DNA of 64,000 bases, from NCBI RefSeq assembly GCF_013185195.1, contig NZ_JAAZWC010000001.1, forward strand, positions 370,709-434,708. The letters run 5' to 3'. This document shows positions 17,835 through 27,534 of this stretch, in pieces. This DNA comes from Saccharibacillus qingshengii. GTDB lineage: Bacteria; Bacillota; Bacilli; Paenibacillales; Paenibacillaceae. The position numbers were made by a program, and so were the translations under genes. Under the pieces are notes generated by a model. It saw only the letters and a list, made by a program, of their open reading frames with translations, was not told the origin of the DNA and made no database searches. Positions within the stretch are counted from its first letter, which is position 1. Each line of letters opens with the position of its first letter.

Positions 17835-19229
17835 CTACGTCGCCGACAGTTCTTCCGCCGCAGCTCCGAGCCCCGCCGGCTTCTGCCAGCTTCCCGTCGG
17901 CTGGGAAGCTGTGACGTCGCCGCCGCGTACGACGATCTCGCCGCGCACAATTGTTCCGGTCACGCTGCAGGGAAAGGTATGTCCCATGTACAGGGTCTGT
18001 TTATGCTTGGCGTAATAGTTGTCTTCCGTCACAGTGAACGCTTCGTTCAAATCGACGATCGCAAGGTCCGCGTCGAGGCCAACGGCGATCGTGCCTTTGC
18101 GATCCGACAGGCCGAAGCGCGCAGCCGGATTGGAAGCGGTCCAGGCGGCGACTTTTTCCAGCGGAATGTTCTGCGCAAGCGCCGTTTCCAGCGCCGACAG
18201 CAGGGTGAACTGCCCGCCGCTGATCCCGCCCCACGCCTGGAACAGATTGAAATCTTTCGGATCCTTCATGTCGTACGGACAAGGCGAATGGTCCGACGAC
18301 AGCATATCGAATTTGTTGTCCGCGAGCAGGGCGATCAACCGCTGCTGCTCGTCCGCTTCGCGCAGCGGAGGCGCACACTTGGCGATCGTTCCTTTTTCCC
18401 GCAGATCGTCATGGTTGAACAGCAGGTAATGCGCGCACGTCTCGACGCTTACGTCCATGCCCCGCGCTTTGGCCGCTTCGATCTTCGCGACGGCCGCGGC
18501 CGAGCTGATATGCACGAAATGCAGCGCGCAGCCGGTAATTTCCGAGTAGTACAGCGCACGCTCTACCGCTTCGACCTCGGCGATGATCGGACGCGTCTCC
18601 AGATAGTCGTCGGCGCTGAACAGACCGGCTTTTTCTTTTTCTTCCTTAAGCCAGTTGGTGATCGCCGCACTTTCCGAATGCAGGGCCAGAATCTTACCGA
18701 GCGCCGCGATCTTTTTCATGCCGGTCAAGAGCGTCATATCGTCCACCGCTTCGAATTCCTTGTTGCCGGTCGTGGACAGAAACGCTTTGAACCCGATCAC
18801 GCCCGATTCCGCCAGCGGCTGCAGATCGTCTTCATTGCCCGGCACAAGTCCGCCCCAAAGCCCGAAATCGACGATCGACTTTTCTCCGCCCAGACGAGCT
18901 TTGTCCAGCAGCGCTTCCTCGGTGACCGTCGAAGGAATACCGTTCAGCGGCATATCGAAAAAGGTGGTACAGCCTCCGGCGGCCATCATGGCCGACCCGG
19001 TCGTGAACCCTTCCCAGTGTTCCCGCCCCGGCTCGCTGAAGTGGACGTGTACGTCGATCATGCCCGGCAGCACATGCCGTCCGGCCGCATCCCACTCCTG
19101 CTCCGCTTCCGCATTCAGATTTTCGGCGATTGCGGCGATTTTTCCATTTTTGATGCCGATGTCGGCTTTCGTAACGCCGCCCGGCAGTACGACACTGCCG
19201 CCGCGGACGATCAGATCCAAACGTTCCAT
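17835..19229 (-). CDS. allB: Allantoinase
   Basis: 464-residue cyclic amidohydrolase opening the allantoin ring to give allantoate. Metal-site features are all present: HVHFSEPGREHWEGF (HxH), GFKAFLSTTGN with the Lys expected to be carboxylated, LHSES and VHIS histidines, and SSDHSPCP with the catalytic Asp. MERLDLIVRGG at the start is preceded by AAGGAG. The gene follows the permease by 46 bases on the same strand and ends in a strong terminator. PucR activation is expected from the pathway and the nearby pucR gene. Confidence 0.95.
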   Translation of the reverse strand: MERLDLIVRGGSVVLPGGVTKADIGIKNGKIAAIAENLNAEAEQEWDAAGRHVLPGMIDVHVHFSEPGREHWEGFTTGSAMMAAGGCTTFFDMPLNGIPSTVTEEALLDKARLGGEKSIVDFGLWGGLVPGNEDDLQPLAESGVIGFKAFLSTTGNKEFEAVDDMTLLTGMKKIAALGKILALHSESAAITNWLKEEKEKAGLFSADDYLETRPIIAEVEAVERALYYSEITGCALHFVHISSAAAVAKIEAAKARGMDVSVETCAHYLLFNHDDLREKGTIAKCAPPLREADEQQRLIALLADNKFDMLSSDHSPCPYDMKDPKDFNLFQAWGGISGGQFTLLSALETALAQNIPLEKVAAWTASNPAARFGLSDRKGTIAVGLDADLAIVDLNEAFTVTEDNYYAKHKQTLYMGHTFPCSVTGTIVRGEIVVRGGDVTASQPTGSWQKPAGLGAAAEELSAT

Positions 19230-19275
19230 AGACTTCTCTCCTTTTCGAATCTTTCGATTGAGATGCAGGTGCGGA

Positions 19276-20679
19276 TCAGGCCGCTTCTTCGTAGATCGTG
19301 CCTTTTTTGAACGAAGAGCCTTTGAAAGCGAATTTGCTCAGCAGCAGATACGACACGCCCGCTGCCGTAAAGCCGATGACCCAACCGATGTCCACCAGCA
19401 GGAAGGCTGCGCCGGCTCCGATCGCCATGGCAAGCAGCGCACTCGGATTGTAACCCGCAAAGTTTCCGGTCTCCCTGTACAATTCCATCGCATCGACCTT
19501 CTGCCGGCGCAGAATGTAGTAGTCCGCGAGCAGGATCGCGACGATCGGACCGAGGAAAGCCGAGTAGATCAGAATGAACGTGTTCAAGCCCTGCGCCGAA
19601 GAATCCTGTACGAGCACCCAAGGGAACGAACAGAGCGCCAGCAGACCGGTTACGACAACCGAAGCTTTGTATTTCATCTTGGTCACGAGCGAGATGACGT
19701 AAGCCGGAGGCACGATATTGGCGACCATGTTGACAGCCACCGCGCCGATGACGATAAAGGCCGATACCGCTACGGTGATATACGGATTATCGACGATAAT
19801 CGCGAACGCTTTGACCGGATTCGAGATGCCTGTCGCCGCCGCCATCATCGCTCCGATCGTCAGAACGAAACCGTAGGCGATCACAATCGGGAGGAAGTAG
19901 AGCATGCTGCGCTTTTTATCGCTGATGCCGGTCTTGAGCTCACGGGAATAGTCGGCCGCACTCAGGAAGATCGCCGCATAGTTGCCCAGGAAGACCATAA
20001 TAAAAGCGAAGAACGGGAGTCCCCAGGTGCCTTCGGTGTTGACCCACACATCGGCAATCGCCGCGCTGTGCGAATTCAGCAGAACCCCGAACACGTAGAC
20101 GAGAGCCAGCATGATGACGACCGAAGCGAGCGTTTCCACCCACTTGATCGCATGAAAGCCGTAAAGCGACAGTCCAATCTGAACCCCCTGCAAAATGACG
20201 AAGCAGATCGGGATGCTGTCGAACCCGCCGCCGCTGAGCACTTTGACAATCTCGTTCAGCGCCGTCGCTCCGACCCAACTCTGGAAGCCGTACCAGACGA
20301 TAGCGGGCACGCCGCGCAGGAACGAAGAAATCACGGATCCTTTGATGCCAAAAGACATGCGAAGCTGAACCACGTAAGGGATGCCTGTGCGATAACCGAA
20401 GCGATCGTTGAGCGCGAAGATGACGGAGATGATGCCGATCGCAATGATCGCGGCCACGAAAGTCTGGAACACATTGAGCGTAGCCATCCCCGCCGCGATC
20501 AAGCTTGCTCCGAGCGTCATGTTGCCGAGATTGACGCCGTCTCCGATCCACATGAACATGTATGCTACCGGACCGACCGTTCTTTCGTTTTCCCGTTTGG
20601 GTTTTAGGGAGTCGTCCAACCCGATCTCTTCATGCAGCTGCGTTTCCTCCAACACTCGACCTGCCAAATTCGTGGACAT
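19276..20679 (-). CDS. pucI: NCS1-family allantoin-type permease
   Basis: 467-residue membrane transporter with about 12 hydrophobic helices. It belongs to the nucleobase:cation symporter-1 family (VAYMFMWIGDGVNLGNMTLGAS, PYVVQLRMSFGIKGS, VWYGFQSWVGATALNEI), in which allantoin, hydantoin and cytosine carriers fall. Its position directly before allantoinase points to allantoin. An in-frame GTG at 20688 is too close to the ribosome-binding site GAGGGAG, so the ATG at 20679 (11-base spacing) is preferred. An AT-rich upstream region of about 160 bases (20680-20840) should hold the promoter. Confidence 0.88.
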   Translation of the reverse strand: MSTNLAGRVLEETQLHEEIGLDDSLKPKRENERTVGPVAYMFMWIGDGVNLGNMTLGASLIAAGMATLNVFQTFVAAIIAIGIISVIFALNDRFGYRTGIPYVVQLRMSFGIKGSVISSFLRGVPAIVWYGFQSWVGATALNEIVKVLSGGGFDSIPICFVILQGVQIGLSLYGFHAIKWVETLASVVIMLALVYVFGVLLNSHSAAIADVWVNTEGTWGLPFFAFIMVFLGNYAAIFLSAADYSRELKTGISDKKRSMLYFLPIVIAYGFVLTIGAMMAAATGISNPVKAFAIIVDNPYITVAVSAFIVIGAVAVNMVANIVPPAYVISLVTKMKYKASVVVTGLLALCSFPWVLVQDSSAQGLNTFILIYSAFLGPIVAILLADYYILRRQKVDAMELYRETGNFAGYNPSALLAMAIGAGAAFLLVDIGWVIGFTAAGVSYLLLSKFAFKGSSFKKGTIYEEAA

Positions 20680-20844
20680 ACTCAGCACGCTCCCTCTATA
20701 GACGATTTAAAATCCGGTAAGATAACGTTACTCGTTTATGTAATGTTTTCTTACTCTCATTTCTTATTTCTTATTTTATCATCTCCTCCGCACAATTCAT
20801 TGACAAAAACGTAGATTATCGCGGGGTTTGCTGTTGAAATTAAA

Positions 20845-20872
20845 CAAAAAAACATCACACATAGTGTGATGT
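20845..20872 (-). terminator. Intrinsic terminator after the FAH-family gene
   Basis: ACATCACAC and GTGTGATGT form a perfect 9-base stem with an ATA loop; on the minus strand a run of seven T follows. It separates the transporter/amidase/FAH operon from the pucI-allB operon, which therefore needs its own promoter. Confidence 0.92.
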
Positions 20873-20916
20873 CATAGTGTAAGCGGTTTATTTGTACCTT
20901 CAAGGATCAAAATTAA

Positions 20917-21792
20917 CTACAGCGGCTTGTATTCCATGTCAGCTTTGACCGGATTGCGCAGGCCTACCTGTTTGAAAATATCGCACTCCGCCATGTCTCC
21001 TGCAGCGATGACGACCGAACCGGGCGTCCCGGTCAGGATCACATCGCCGGGATTCAAGGTCATGATCTTCGACAAGAACGAAACCAGATAGCTCGGCGAA
21101 AAAATCATCCGCTCCACCGTATTCCGGTGCATCGGCTCTCCGTTGAGTCGTGTAACGACTTCAAGCGTATTCAGATCTTCATACTCGTCGGGCGTCACGA
21201 GCGAAGCACCCAGACTTGCGAAAGTGTCATAGCTTTTGGCCCGCTGCATGAAGCGCGGATTGCGCGCATGAATGTCTTTGGCCGTCATGTCGAGCGAAGA
21301 AGCATAGCCGGCCGCATACTCCAGTGCCTCCTCTTCCCCGACCGAGCGGCAGCGACGGCCGATCACGATCGCAAGTTCCGCTTCCGCCGTCACTTCTCCG
21401 ATTCCCGCAGGCCATTCGATATATTCGCCGGGTCCGATCAGCGAGGTGTCCGGTTTGAGAAAAACGACAGGTTCGTCTTCAGGCGGACGCCCGGACAGTT
21501 CGATGGCTTTGGCCAGATAGTTCATGCCGATCCCGATGATCTTGCCCGGCCGGCGATACAGCGGACCGTAGGTCACTTCATGCTCGGCCAGCTTCGGCAG
21601 GGCTGCCAGCCGCCGCGCTCCGCCTTGATCGTACCAATCCCGCAGCGAGTCCAGCCGGCCCGCCTGCAGCAGATCCCACAGATTCGTTTCCCAGTCCGTG
21701 CCTTCCCGTTCATTCACCGCCGCAAGCGGAATCAATCCGGCCTCGGTTATCAGCGCCGCTTGTTCCTTTCCTTCATACCGAATCGTCGCCAT
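20917..21792 (-). CDS. Fumarylacetoacetate hydrolase (FAH)-family protein
   Basis: 291 residues. The family core is clear: IIGIGMNYLAKAIELSG, VVFLKPDTSLIGPG, AEAELAIVIGR with metal-binding acidic residues, and DVILTGTPGSV. The family includes fumarylacetoacetases, acylpyruvases, 2-keto-acid decarboxylases and hydratases. The ATG at 21792 is 2 bases beyond the amidase stop and has GGGGAGG upstream inside the amidase end, so the pair is translationally linked. In a ureide island this position suggests processing of a ring-derived keto or amide acid, but no specific reaction is established. Confidence 0.85.
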   Translation of the reverse strand: MATIRYEGKEQAALITEAGLIPLAAVNEREGTDWETNLWDLLQAGRLDSLRDWYDQGGARRLAALPKLAEHEVTYGPLYRRPGKIIGIGMNYLAKAIELSGRPPEDEPVVFLKPDTSLIGPGEYIEWPAGIGEVTAEAELAIVIGRRCRSVGEEEALEYAAGYASSLDMTAKDIHARNPRFMQRAKSYDTFASLGASLVTPDEYEDLNTLEVVTRLNGEPMHRNTVERMIFSPSYLVSFLSKIMTLNPGDVILTGTPGSVVIAAGDMAECDIFKQVGLRNPVKADMEYKPL

Positions 21793-21794
21793 TC

Positions 21795-23060
21795 TCACAG
21801 CCGTACCTCCCCGCCGAAGCGCTCCGCGATCCAGTCCAGCAGCCTCAGGTCGGTGCCCGGGCCTCCGATCCATGACAATCCGATCGGCAGTCCGTCTTCG
21901 CGCAGCACCGGAACGGTCACCTGAGGCAGCCCGGACAGACCCGCGATGCAGGACAGCTGCATCGTTTTGGCCCGGTAGGCTTCCGCTTCCGGACCTCCAA
22001 GTCCGAGAAGCGGCGCGGGGCCCGGGGCGGTCGGAACGGCAAGCAGCCCGTCGCTGCCCAGCAGGTCGACCAATTGGCTGCGTACGCGCCGACGCCGTTC
22101 GGCTTCCGCCCCGCTGTCTCCTGGGCGCAGAGTGCTCGTCCATTGGAAACGTTCCGCGATTCCGGGACCGAATGCCGGGCGTTCGCGCTCGATCCACGCC
22201 CCATGCTGCTCCCAAATCTCCAGGCCCTGCAGCACGCGAAAAGCCGCCGACCAATCGCCCAGCGATTCCCCTTCGGCCGTAAGCTCGATTTCGATCCTCC
22301 CGTTTTCCCATCCTTCACTAATGCCAAGCTGCTGCTGCAGCCTCCTGCGATCGGAAGATTCCAGCAGCGCCCATGCTTCTTCCGCGGCAAAAAAACGGGT
22401 GAACGGCTGCGCTCGTTCGCTGCGCGCCTCGTTGCCGCCGAGCAGGACCTGACCGACCCGTCGCAAAACGGAGACATCGCGGCTCATCCAGCCGACCGTG
22501 TCGAAGCTTGCCGCCAGCGGAATAACGCCTTCTGCGGATACGGCGCCGTGCGTCGGCCGAAATCCGTACAAGCCGCAGTAGGACGAAGGAATGCGTACCG
22601 ATCCGCCCGTGTCCGTGCCGACGGCAAAATCGACCAGACCGGCCGCCGCCGCGACAGCCGAACCGCTGGAAGAACCGCCCGGAATCCGCTCCGGCGCAGC
22701 CGGGTTGACCGGCGTACCGTAATGCGAGTTCTGACCGTTCAGACTGTACATCAGCTCGTCGGTCTGCGTCGTCCCTTGAAGCCGGGCGCCTCCTTCGAGC
22801 AGCTTGAGCAGGGCCGGAGCCGTCCGATCGGACGGTTCATGCGTACGCAGCCAATCCGGATTCCCGGCTCCGCGGGTCACACCTTCGATATCGAATACGT
22901 CTTTGACCGCAAAAGTCAGACCGTCCAGCGGTCCGCTTCCGGTCGGCGCCTTTTCGACATGCCGATCGACGAACGCACCGCCGTATTCTTTTTCCGTCCG
23001 ATTGAACGCCGATGCCGGTTTTTCCGATCCGTTCTCGAGCCTTTTTTCCGTTTCGCTCAT
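21795..23060 (-). CDS. Amidase-signature-family amidohydrolase
   Basis: 421 residues with the Ser-cisSer-Lys catalytic triad context: LTFAVKDVFDIEGV (Lys), PGGSSSGSAVAAAAG and GTDTGGSVRIPSSYCGLYGF. The substrate class ranges over aryl, aliphatic, allophanate and malonamate amides. AAGGAGG precedes the ATG. It starts 3 bases from the NCS2 permease end and runs into the FAH gene. Hydrolysis of an allophanate-, oxamate- or ureido-type amide would suit the neighbourhood; this is inference. Confidence 0.88.
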   Translation of the reverse strand: MSETEKRLENGSEKPASAFNRTEKEYGGAFVDRHVEKAPTGSGPLDGLTFAVKDVFDIEGVTRGAGNPDWLRTHEPSDRTAPALLKLLEGGARLQGTTQTDELMYSLNGQNSHYGTPVNPAAPERIPGGSSSGSAVAAAAGLVDFAVGTDTGGSVRIPSSYCGLYGFRPTHGAVSAEGVIPLAASFDTVGWMSRDVSVLRRVGQVLLGGNEARSERAQPFTRFFAAEEAWALLESSDRRRLQQQLGISEGWENGRIEIELTAEGESLGDWSAAFRVLQGLEIWEQHGAWIERERPAFGPGIAERFQWTSTLRPGDSGAEAERRRRVRSQLVDLLGSDGLLAVPTAPGPAPLLGLGGPEAEAYRAKTMQLSCIAGLSGLPQVTVPVLREDGLPIGLSWIGGPGTDLRLLDWIAERFGGEVRL

Positions 23061-23063
23061 CTC

Positions 23064-24410
23064 TTATCCCTCCTTGGTGTTGGCTTCCCGTCCTTCACGT
23101 TCTTCCGACTGTTCTTCTTCCCGCGTCCCCAACCGCATCCGATCCAGCAGCAGCGCCAGGATGATGCCGACCAGCAGCCCGTTGCCGAGCAGCGGACGCA
23201 ATAGCGGCGGCAGCGAAGCGAAATACGACGAAGGCATCCCCATCAAAATAATGCCGACAAACAGCGGAGCCGCCGTCCGGTACAGATTGGCCGGATCCAT
23301 CCGGATCTGGCCGAAATACTGCAGCGACGAACCGAGCAGCCGCAAATAAGTAACGAGCAGCACGGCGCTGCCGATACTCAGCGGAAGGGTCGTCAAGACC
23401 CCGCTCACCGCCGGAATCAGCCCGATGACGGCAAACAGCAGCCCGCCGAGCACAAACGGAAGTCTGTTCCGAATTCGGGTCTGCAGCAAAAATCCCACGG
23501 ACGAGACATACGGCGCATACGGCACCAAACCCAGAAGGCCCGAAAACACCGCCAAAATCCCGCTGATCGTAAACGAGCGCCGATACTGCCCGCTGCCTGC
23601 TTCTTGTTCGTAAATCTCATCCGTGCCTTTTAACGCGCCGAACGTATTCGACGCATTGATCAGTCCCGCAATAACCGCAATCGCGATCACGCCCACGTCC
23701 AGCCCGGCGCTCGGCTGCCCAAGCGGAAACCATCCCCACTCCAGATTCTCCGCAGCCTGCGCCTGCGGACCGAACAGAAGTCTATGCAGCGCCCAACCGC
23801 CAAGAATGCCGATCAACAGCGCATACTGCGCAATCGCCGGCCTTGCTCTAACCGACAGCACCGCCACAAGCAGCGCGACAGCCGCCGCCAGACCGAAAAT
23901 GCCGGGCCGGATCAGTGCCGAATCCGGGGCAGCTCCCGCCGAAATCCCCAGCATGCCTTCGAGAAAAATCGTGTTCAACCGGCAGCCGAGCAAGAACATA
24001 AACACCGCCATCACGCCCGGCGTGAACAGGCGCGACAGCGGCGCCGCCAGTCCGCACACGCCGATCAGAATGGTCAGCACGCCGGAGACGAGAATCCCGA
24101 CCGCCAGGCTTCCGCCCAACTGCGGCAGCGTGATACCGAGCGACGGCGCCGCGGCGCACAGGCTCAAGATCACGCCCCACCACAGCCCCGACTGCCCTTC
24201 CATAATCGATCTCCGATGCCCGAGCCAGGCCTGCACCGCGCAGGCCAGCCCCGTCAGCACGAACGAACATTGGATCAGAAATTGAATGTTCCCCTGCGGC
24301 AGCCCGAACGCCGCACCCACCGTGATCGGAATAACCACCGTATTCGTAAACAGGAAAAACAACCACTGCAGTCCCGCCAGCCCCGACCGCAGCGCGATTT
24401 GATGCCGCAT
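23064..24410 (-). CDS. NCS2-family xanthine/uracil permease
   Basis: 448 residues, strongly hydrophobic with about 12 membrane segments, of the nucleobase:cation symporter-2 family. LQWLFFLFTNTVVIPITVGAAFGL at the N terminus and GLINASNTFGALKGTDE in the middle match the YwdJ/PucJ-like branch. AAGGTG lies before the ATG. It heads the permease-amidase-FAH operon, so its substrate is probably the compound that the two following enzymes process. Confidence 0.85.
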   Translation of the reverse strand: MRHQIALRSGLAGLQWLFFLFTNTVVIPITVGAAFGLPQGNIQFLIQCSFVLTGLACAVQAWLGHRRSIMEGQSGLWWGVILSLCAAAPSLGITLPQLGGSLAVGILVSGVLTILIGVCGLAAPLSRLFTPGVMAVFMFLLGCRLNTIFLEGMLGISAGAAPDSALIRPGIFGLAAAVALLVAVLSVRARPAIAQYALLIGILGGWALHRLLFGPQAQAAENLEWGWFPLGQPSAGLDVGVIAIAVIAGLINASNTFGALKGTDEIYEQEAGSGQYRRSFTISGILAVFSGLLGLVPYAPYVSSVGFLLQTRIRNRLPFVLGGLLFAVIGLIPAVSGVLTTLPLSIGSAVLLVTYLRLLGSSLQYFGQIRMDPANLYRTAAPLFVGIILMGMPSSYFASLPPLLRPLLGNGLLVGIILALLLDRMRLGTREEEQSEEREGREANTKEG

Positions 24411-24869
24411 GTTTCACCTTCCGTCCTTCTTTTGCTTGTTTTACGCAAAAGGATTCCGGAGAATTCCGGAATCCTTGGTTGTCGAGAAAGTCCTATTCGT
24501 GTGAAAAGCTTGTTGGCTGCGAGAGAAATTCGTTTCGGTCGCGTGTTGCAATCGGGAAAAGGATTGGATTTTAGCGGAATTTCCCCGATTACAAAGGCGA
24601 ACGCTAAGCTTATGCTTCCGAAGTGCCTTTCTTCGAAAGGCTTGAGCACCTACACTGAATTTCTCTCTCCGCGTTTTCGCTTCGACACTGAATCGAACTT
24701 CTTTTAACAACCACGATCCCAAAAATCCGCAATCCTTTTGCTTTTTTATATTTCTTTATATCTGTTTTTGCTCTTAACTTTTTTTGGATTTTGCTCTTGC
24801 CCTTTTCCCTTACCCAACTCCAAGCGCGAATTCCCCCGCAGCCCCGCTCCTCGCCTTCCCTATTTCCTA
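24411..24869. other. 459-base non-coding gap with three hairpins
   Basis: No convincing gene. AAGGATTCCGG (about 24449-24460) pairs with CCGGAATCCTT (about 24467-24477); on the minus strand a TTTTGC tract follows, so it may end the pucG transcript or attenuate the permease operon. AATCGGGAAA (24550-24559) can pair with TTTCCCCGATT (24580-24590), and GCCTTTC/GAAAGGC (24625-24641) forms a third hairpin with a TTC loop. The promoter of the NCS2 permease must lie here. The remainder (about 24650-24869) is AT-rich with no recognised signal. Confidence 0.5.
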
Positions 24870-26114
24870 CTAGACGACCACCGACGCCGCCACTCCCTCA
24901 TAGACGTCCAACGCCTCCTGCACACCGCGTCCGATCGTAATCGGCGCTCGGTGCCGGATCAATACGGCTTCCAGCGCTGCCAGTACGAACAGTACATTCT
25001 CCTGCCGGCAGCTGTAGCCCATCGTGCCGATCCGCCAGATCTGGCCGTGCAGCGGACCGAACGAGCTGGCGATCTCGATACCGAATTGGTTCAGCAGCAT
25101 GCCGCGTACCGATTCGCCGTCGACGCCTTCGGGAATACGGATGCACGTGACGACCGGAAGCTTCCACGCCACGTCGTTGAACAGCGTCAGGCCCATACCG
25201 CGCAGACCGGCCATCAGCGCCTGTTCATGCAGACGGTGGCGTTCGAACCGCTCTTCCAGTCCTTCTTCCAAAATAAGGCGCAGCCCTTCGCGCAGCGCGT
25301 ACAGCATCGATGTCGCTTCCGTATGATGGTTCAGGCGGCGCGGGCCCCAATAATCCTGCAGCTGGCTGAGATCGAAATAATTGCTGCGGATCGGATGCGC
25401 CACTTCCCGGCGGTCGCCGGCTTGGGCAACGCCCCGTTCGACTCTTTTGCGGCTGTTCAGAATCCGTTCCACGCGCTCGTTGTACGTCACCGGCGCCATA
25501 CCGGACGGGACGGAGATGCACTTCTGCGTGCCGCCGATAACGGCGTCCAGCTGCCATTCGTCCACTTTGACCGCTACTCCGCCGATCGAAGCCACGGCGT
25601 CGACCACGGTCAGCACGCCGAGTTCGCGGCAGGCCGGACCGATCGCGTCCAGCGGCTGCATACAGCCCGTCGACGTTTCCCCGTGCACGACAGCGAGGAT
25701 CTTCGGCTGAACGCGCTTCACTTCGTCGATGATGGCCTGCTGATCGAAGACTTCGCCCCACGCGCATTCCATCAGATGGACTTCCGCGCCGCTGCGCTCG
25801 GCAATCTCGGTTAGCAGATGGCCGAAGCGGCCGAAGATCGGAACCAGCACTTTATCGCCCGGTTCGATGAGACTGCACAGGACCGCTTCGATCCCGGAAC
25901 GGGAAGTTCCGTCGACCGGGAACGCCCATTGATTCTTCGTCTGGAACGTCTGCCGCAGCATCTCCATCGTCTCGTTCATCATTTGCGTAAAAGCCGGATC
26001 GAACTGTCCAAGAATCGGTGTCGTCATCGCCCGCAGTACTCTCGGATCGGCTTCCACCGGTCCGGGCGTCATGATCGTTCTCAAAGGGGCTTGAATTTCG
26101 CGGTATGTGGTCAT
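24870..26114 (-). CDS. pucG: Purine-catabolism aminotransferase (ureidoglycine-glyoxylate type)
   Basis: 414-residue class V aminotransferase. In Bacillus PucG transfers the amino group of (S)-ureidoglycine to glyoxylate, giving oxalurate and glycine. TPGPVEADPRVLRAM at the N terminus, DGTSRSGIEA for phosphate contacts, VVDAVASIGG and GGTQKCISVPSG with the pyridoxal-binding Lys are all visible. MTTYREI at 26114 follows GAGGAGG; the longer open frame runs into the neighbouring gene. It is 26 bases from the allantoate amidohydrolase, hence co-transcribed. Alanine-glyoxylate aminotransferase activity is the main alternative. Confidence 0.92.
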   Translation of the reverse strand: MTTYREIQAPLRTIMTPGPVEADPRVLRAMTTPILGQFDPAFTQMMNETMEMLRQTFQTKNQWAFPVDGTSRSGIEAVLCSLIEPGDKVLVPIFGRFGHLLTEIAERSGAEVHLMECAWGEVFDQQAIIDEVKRVQPKILAVVHGETSTGCMQPLDAIGPACRELGVLTVVDAVASIGGVAVKVDEWQLDAVIGGTQKCISVPSGMAPVTYNERVERILNSRKRVERGVAQAGDRREVAHPIRSNYFDLSQLQDYWGPRRLNHHTEATSMLYALREGLRLILEEGLEERFERHRLHEQALMAGLRGMGLTLFNDVAWKLPVVTCIRIPEGVDGESVRGMLLNQFGIEIASSFGPLHGQIWRIGTMGYSCRQENVLFVLAALEAVLIRHRAPITIGRGVQEALDVYEGVAASVVV

Positions 26115-26140
26115 GTATCGTCGTCCTCCTCGATTATCGT

Positions 26141-27385
26141 TCAATAAGCCAGCTTGTACAGCAGATCGATCAGCAGCTTCACGCCGCGTTCCAGATCTTC
26201 GGTCTCCGTAAACTCGGCAGGCGAATGGCTGAGGCCTCCGCGGCTCGGTACGAACAACAGCGCGGTCGGACAAAAGGTGCCGAACACCTGCGAATCGTGG
26301 CCCGCTCCGCTGGTCATCCGGCGGTACGCCATATTCTGCTGCCGCAAAATAGATTCCGCCGCCGCTCCCAGCTCCGCGTCCATCGCAACCGGCTCTTCAT
26401 CCATCCACTTGCGAATCGCAACACTCGTTCCCTGCGCTGCGGCGATTGTCTCGAATTCTTTGAAGCACTCTTCGCAAAAAGCGCGGATCGTCTCGCTGTC
26501 TTCGTGGCGTACGTCCAGGCTGAACGTCACTTCCCTGGCGATCACGTTGCCGACATTGGGCTTGACGTCCATCCGGCCAACGGTGGCCACCAACCCCGTT
26601 TGGTCCGCGTTTGCCCGCTTCATCAGCACGCCGATCAGTTCGGCAGCGGTAGACATGGCATCCCGGCGCCAGCGCATCGGCGTTGTGCCCGCATGGTTGC
26701 TCTCGCCGGTTACCGTGATATCATAGCGGCGCTGGCCCACGATATGGCTGACGATGCCGATCGATTGTCCTTCGCGTTCCAGAATCTGGCCCTGCTCGAT
26801 ATGCAGTTCGATAAAGCATTCCAGATCGCCGCGTTTCGGTTCGGGGTGCAGGCCGTATCCGAAACCGGCTTCGCGCATCGCTTCTTCGAACGGCACGCCG
26901 TTTGCGTCCACGATTCCGGCCGCGTCTTCCCTTTTTTTCACGCCGGTGATGTGGCCCGAACCCCAGTAGGTCATCGGGAAGCGGCTTCCTTCTTCTTCGC
27001 ACAGCGAGACGACTTCGATCGGCTTGAGCGGCGCTCCGTGATGCGCAAGCAGATGTTCCGCCGCGATCAGTGCGGCGACGATCCCGTAAGCGCCGTCGTA
27101 TTTGCCGCCGCCCGTTACCGTATCGACATGCGAACCGGTCAGCACCACGCGCGCTTCGGGATCCCGGCCGGCCATCCGGCCGAACAGATTCCCTGCGTCA
27201 TCGTAACGCGGCAGCAGCCCGATCTCTTCCATTTTCGCTTCGATCGCACGCTGTGCGGAGCGCCAGGCCGGGTCGTACAGCAGACGGGTGACTCCTTCTT
27301 CCCGGCCTCCGCCATGCTCAGCCAACCAATCGATCAATTCTTCGATCTGCTCGGATAAGGCGGACGGCTTCGGTTGTTCAATCAT
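26141..27385 (-). CDS. pucF: Allantoate amidohydrolase
   Basis: 414-residue M20-type metallo-amidohydrolase splitting allantoate to ureidoglycine, CO2 and ammonia. Metal ligands appear in order: GSHVDTVTGGG, GKYDGAYGI, CEEEGSRF, and a distal His near SGAGHDSQVF. The ATG at 27385 is 10 bases after GGGGGGA; an in-frame ATG at 27403 lacks a site. It is divergent from pucR across 171 bases and leads the pucF-pucG operon, matching sequential steps. AllC is an equivalent name. Confidence 0.93.
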   Translation of the reverse strand: MIEQPKPSALSEQIEELIDWLAEHGGGREEGVTRLLYDPAWRSAQRAIEAKMEEIGLLPRYDDAGNLFGRMAGRDPEARVVLTGSHVDTVTGGGKYDGAYGIVAALIAAEHLLAHHGAPLKPIEVVSLCEEEGSRFPMTYWGSGHITGVKKREDAAGIVDANGVPFEEAMREAGFGYGLHPEPKRGDLECFIELHIEQGQILEREGQSIGIVSHIVGQRRYDITVTGESNHAGTTPMRWRRDAMSTAAELIGVLMKRANADQTGLVATVGRMDVKPNVGNVIAREVTFSLDVRHEDSETIRAFCEECFKEFETIAAAQGTSVAIRKWMDEEPVAMDAELGAAAESILRQQNMAYRRMTSGAGHDSQVFGTFCPTALLFVPSRGGLSHSPAEFTETEDLERGVKLLIDLLYKLAY

Positions 27386-27534
27386 CAATGCAATTCCCCC
27401 CATTCCGGCAGTTCAAGCTTTTCAACCGGTGTTAGTTTAATTAACTTGGCAAAGCCATTTCATCCATTGTAGAATAAAACAACGCCGAAAGCATTCACGG
27501 AAGTGTAGAAGAATTAGCGATTTTATTGGACATG

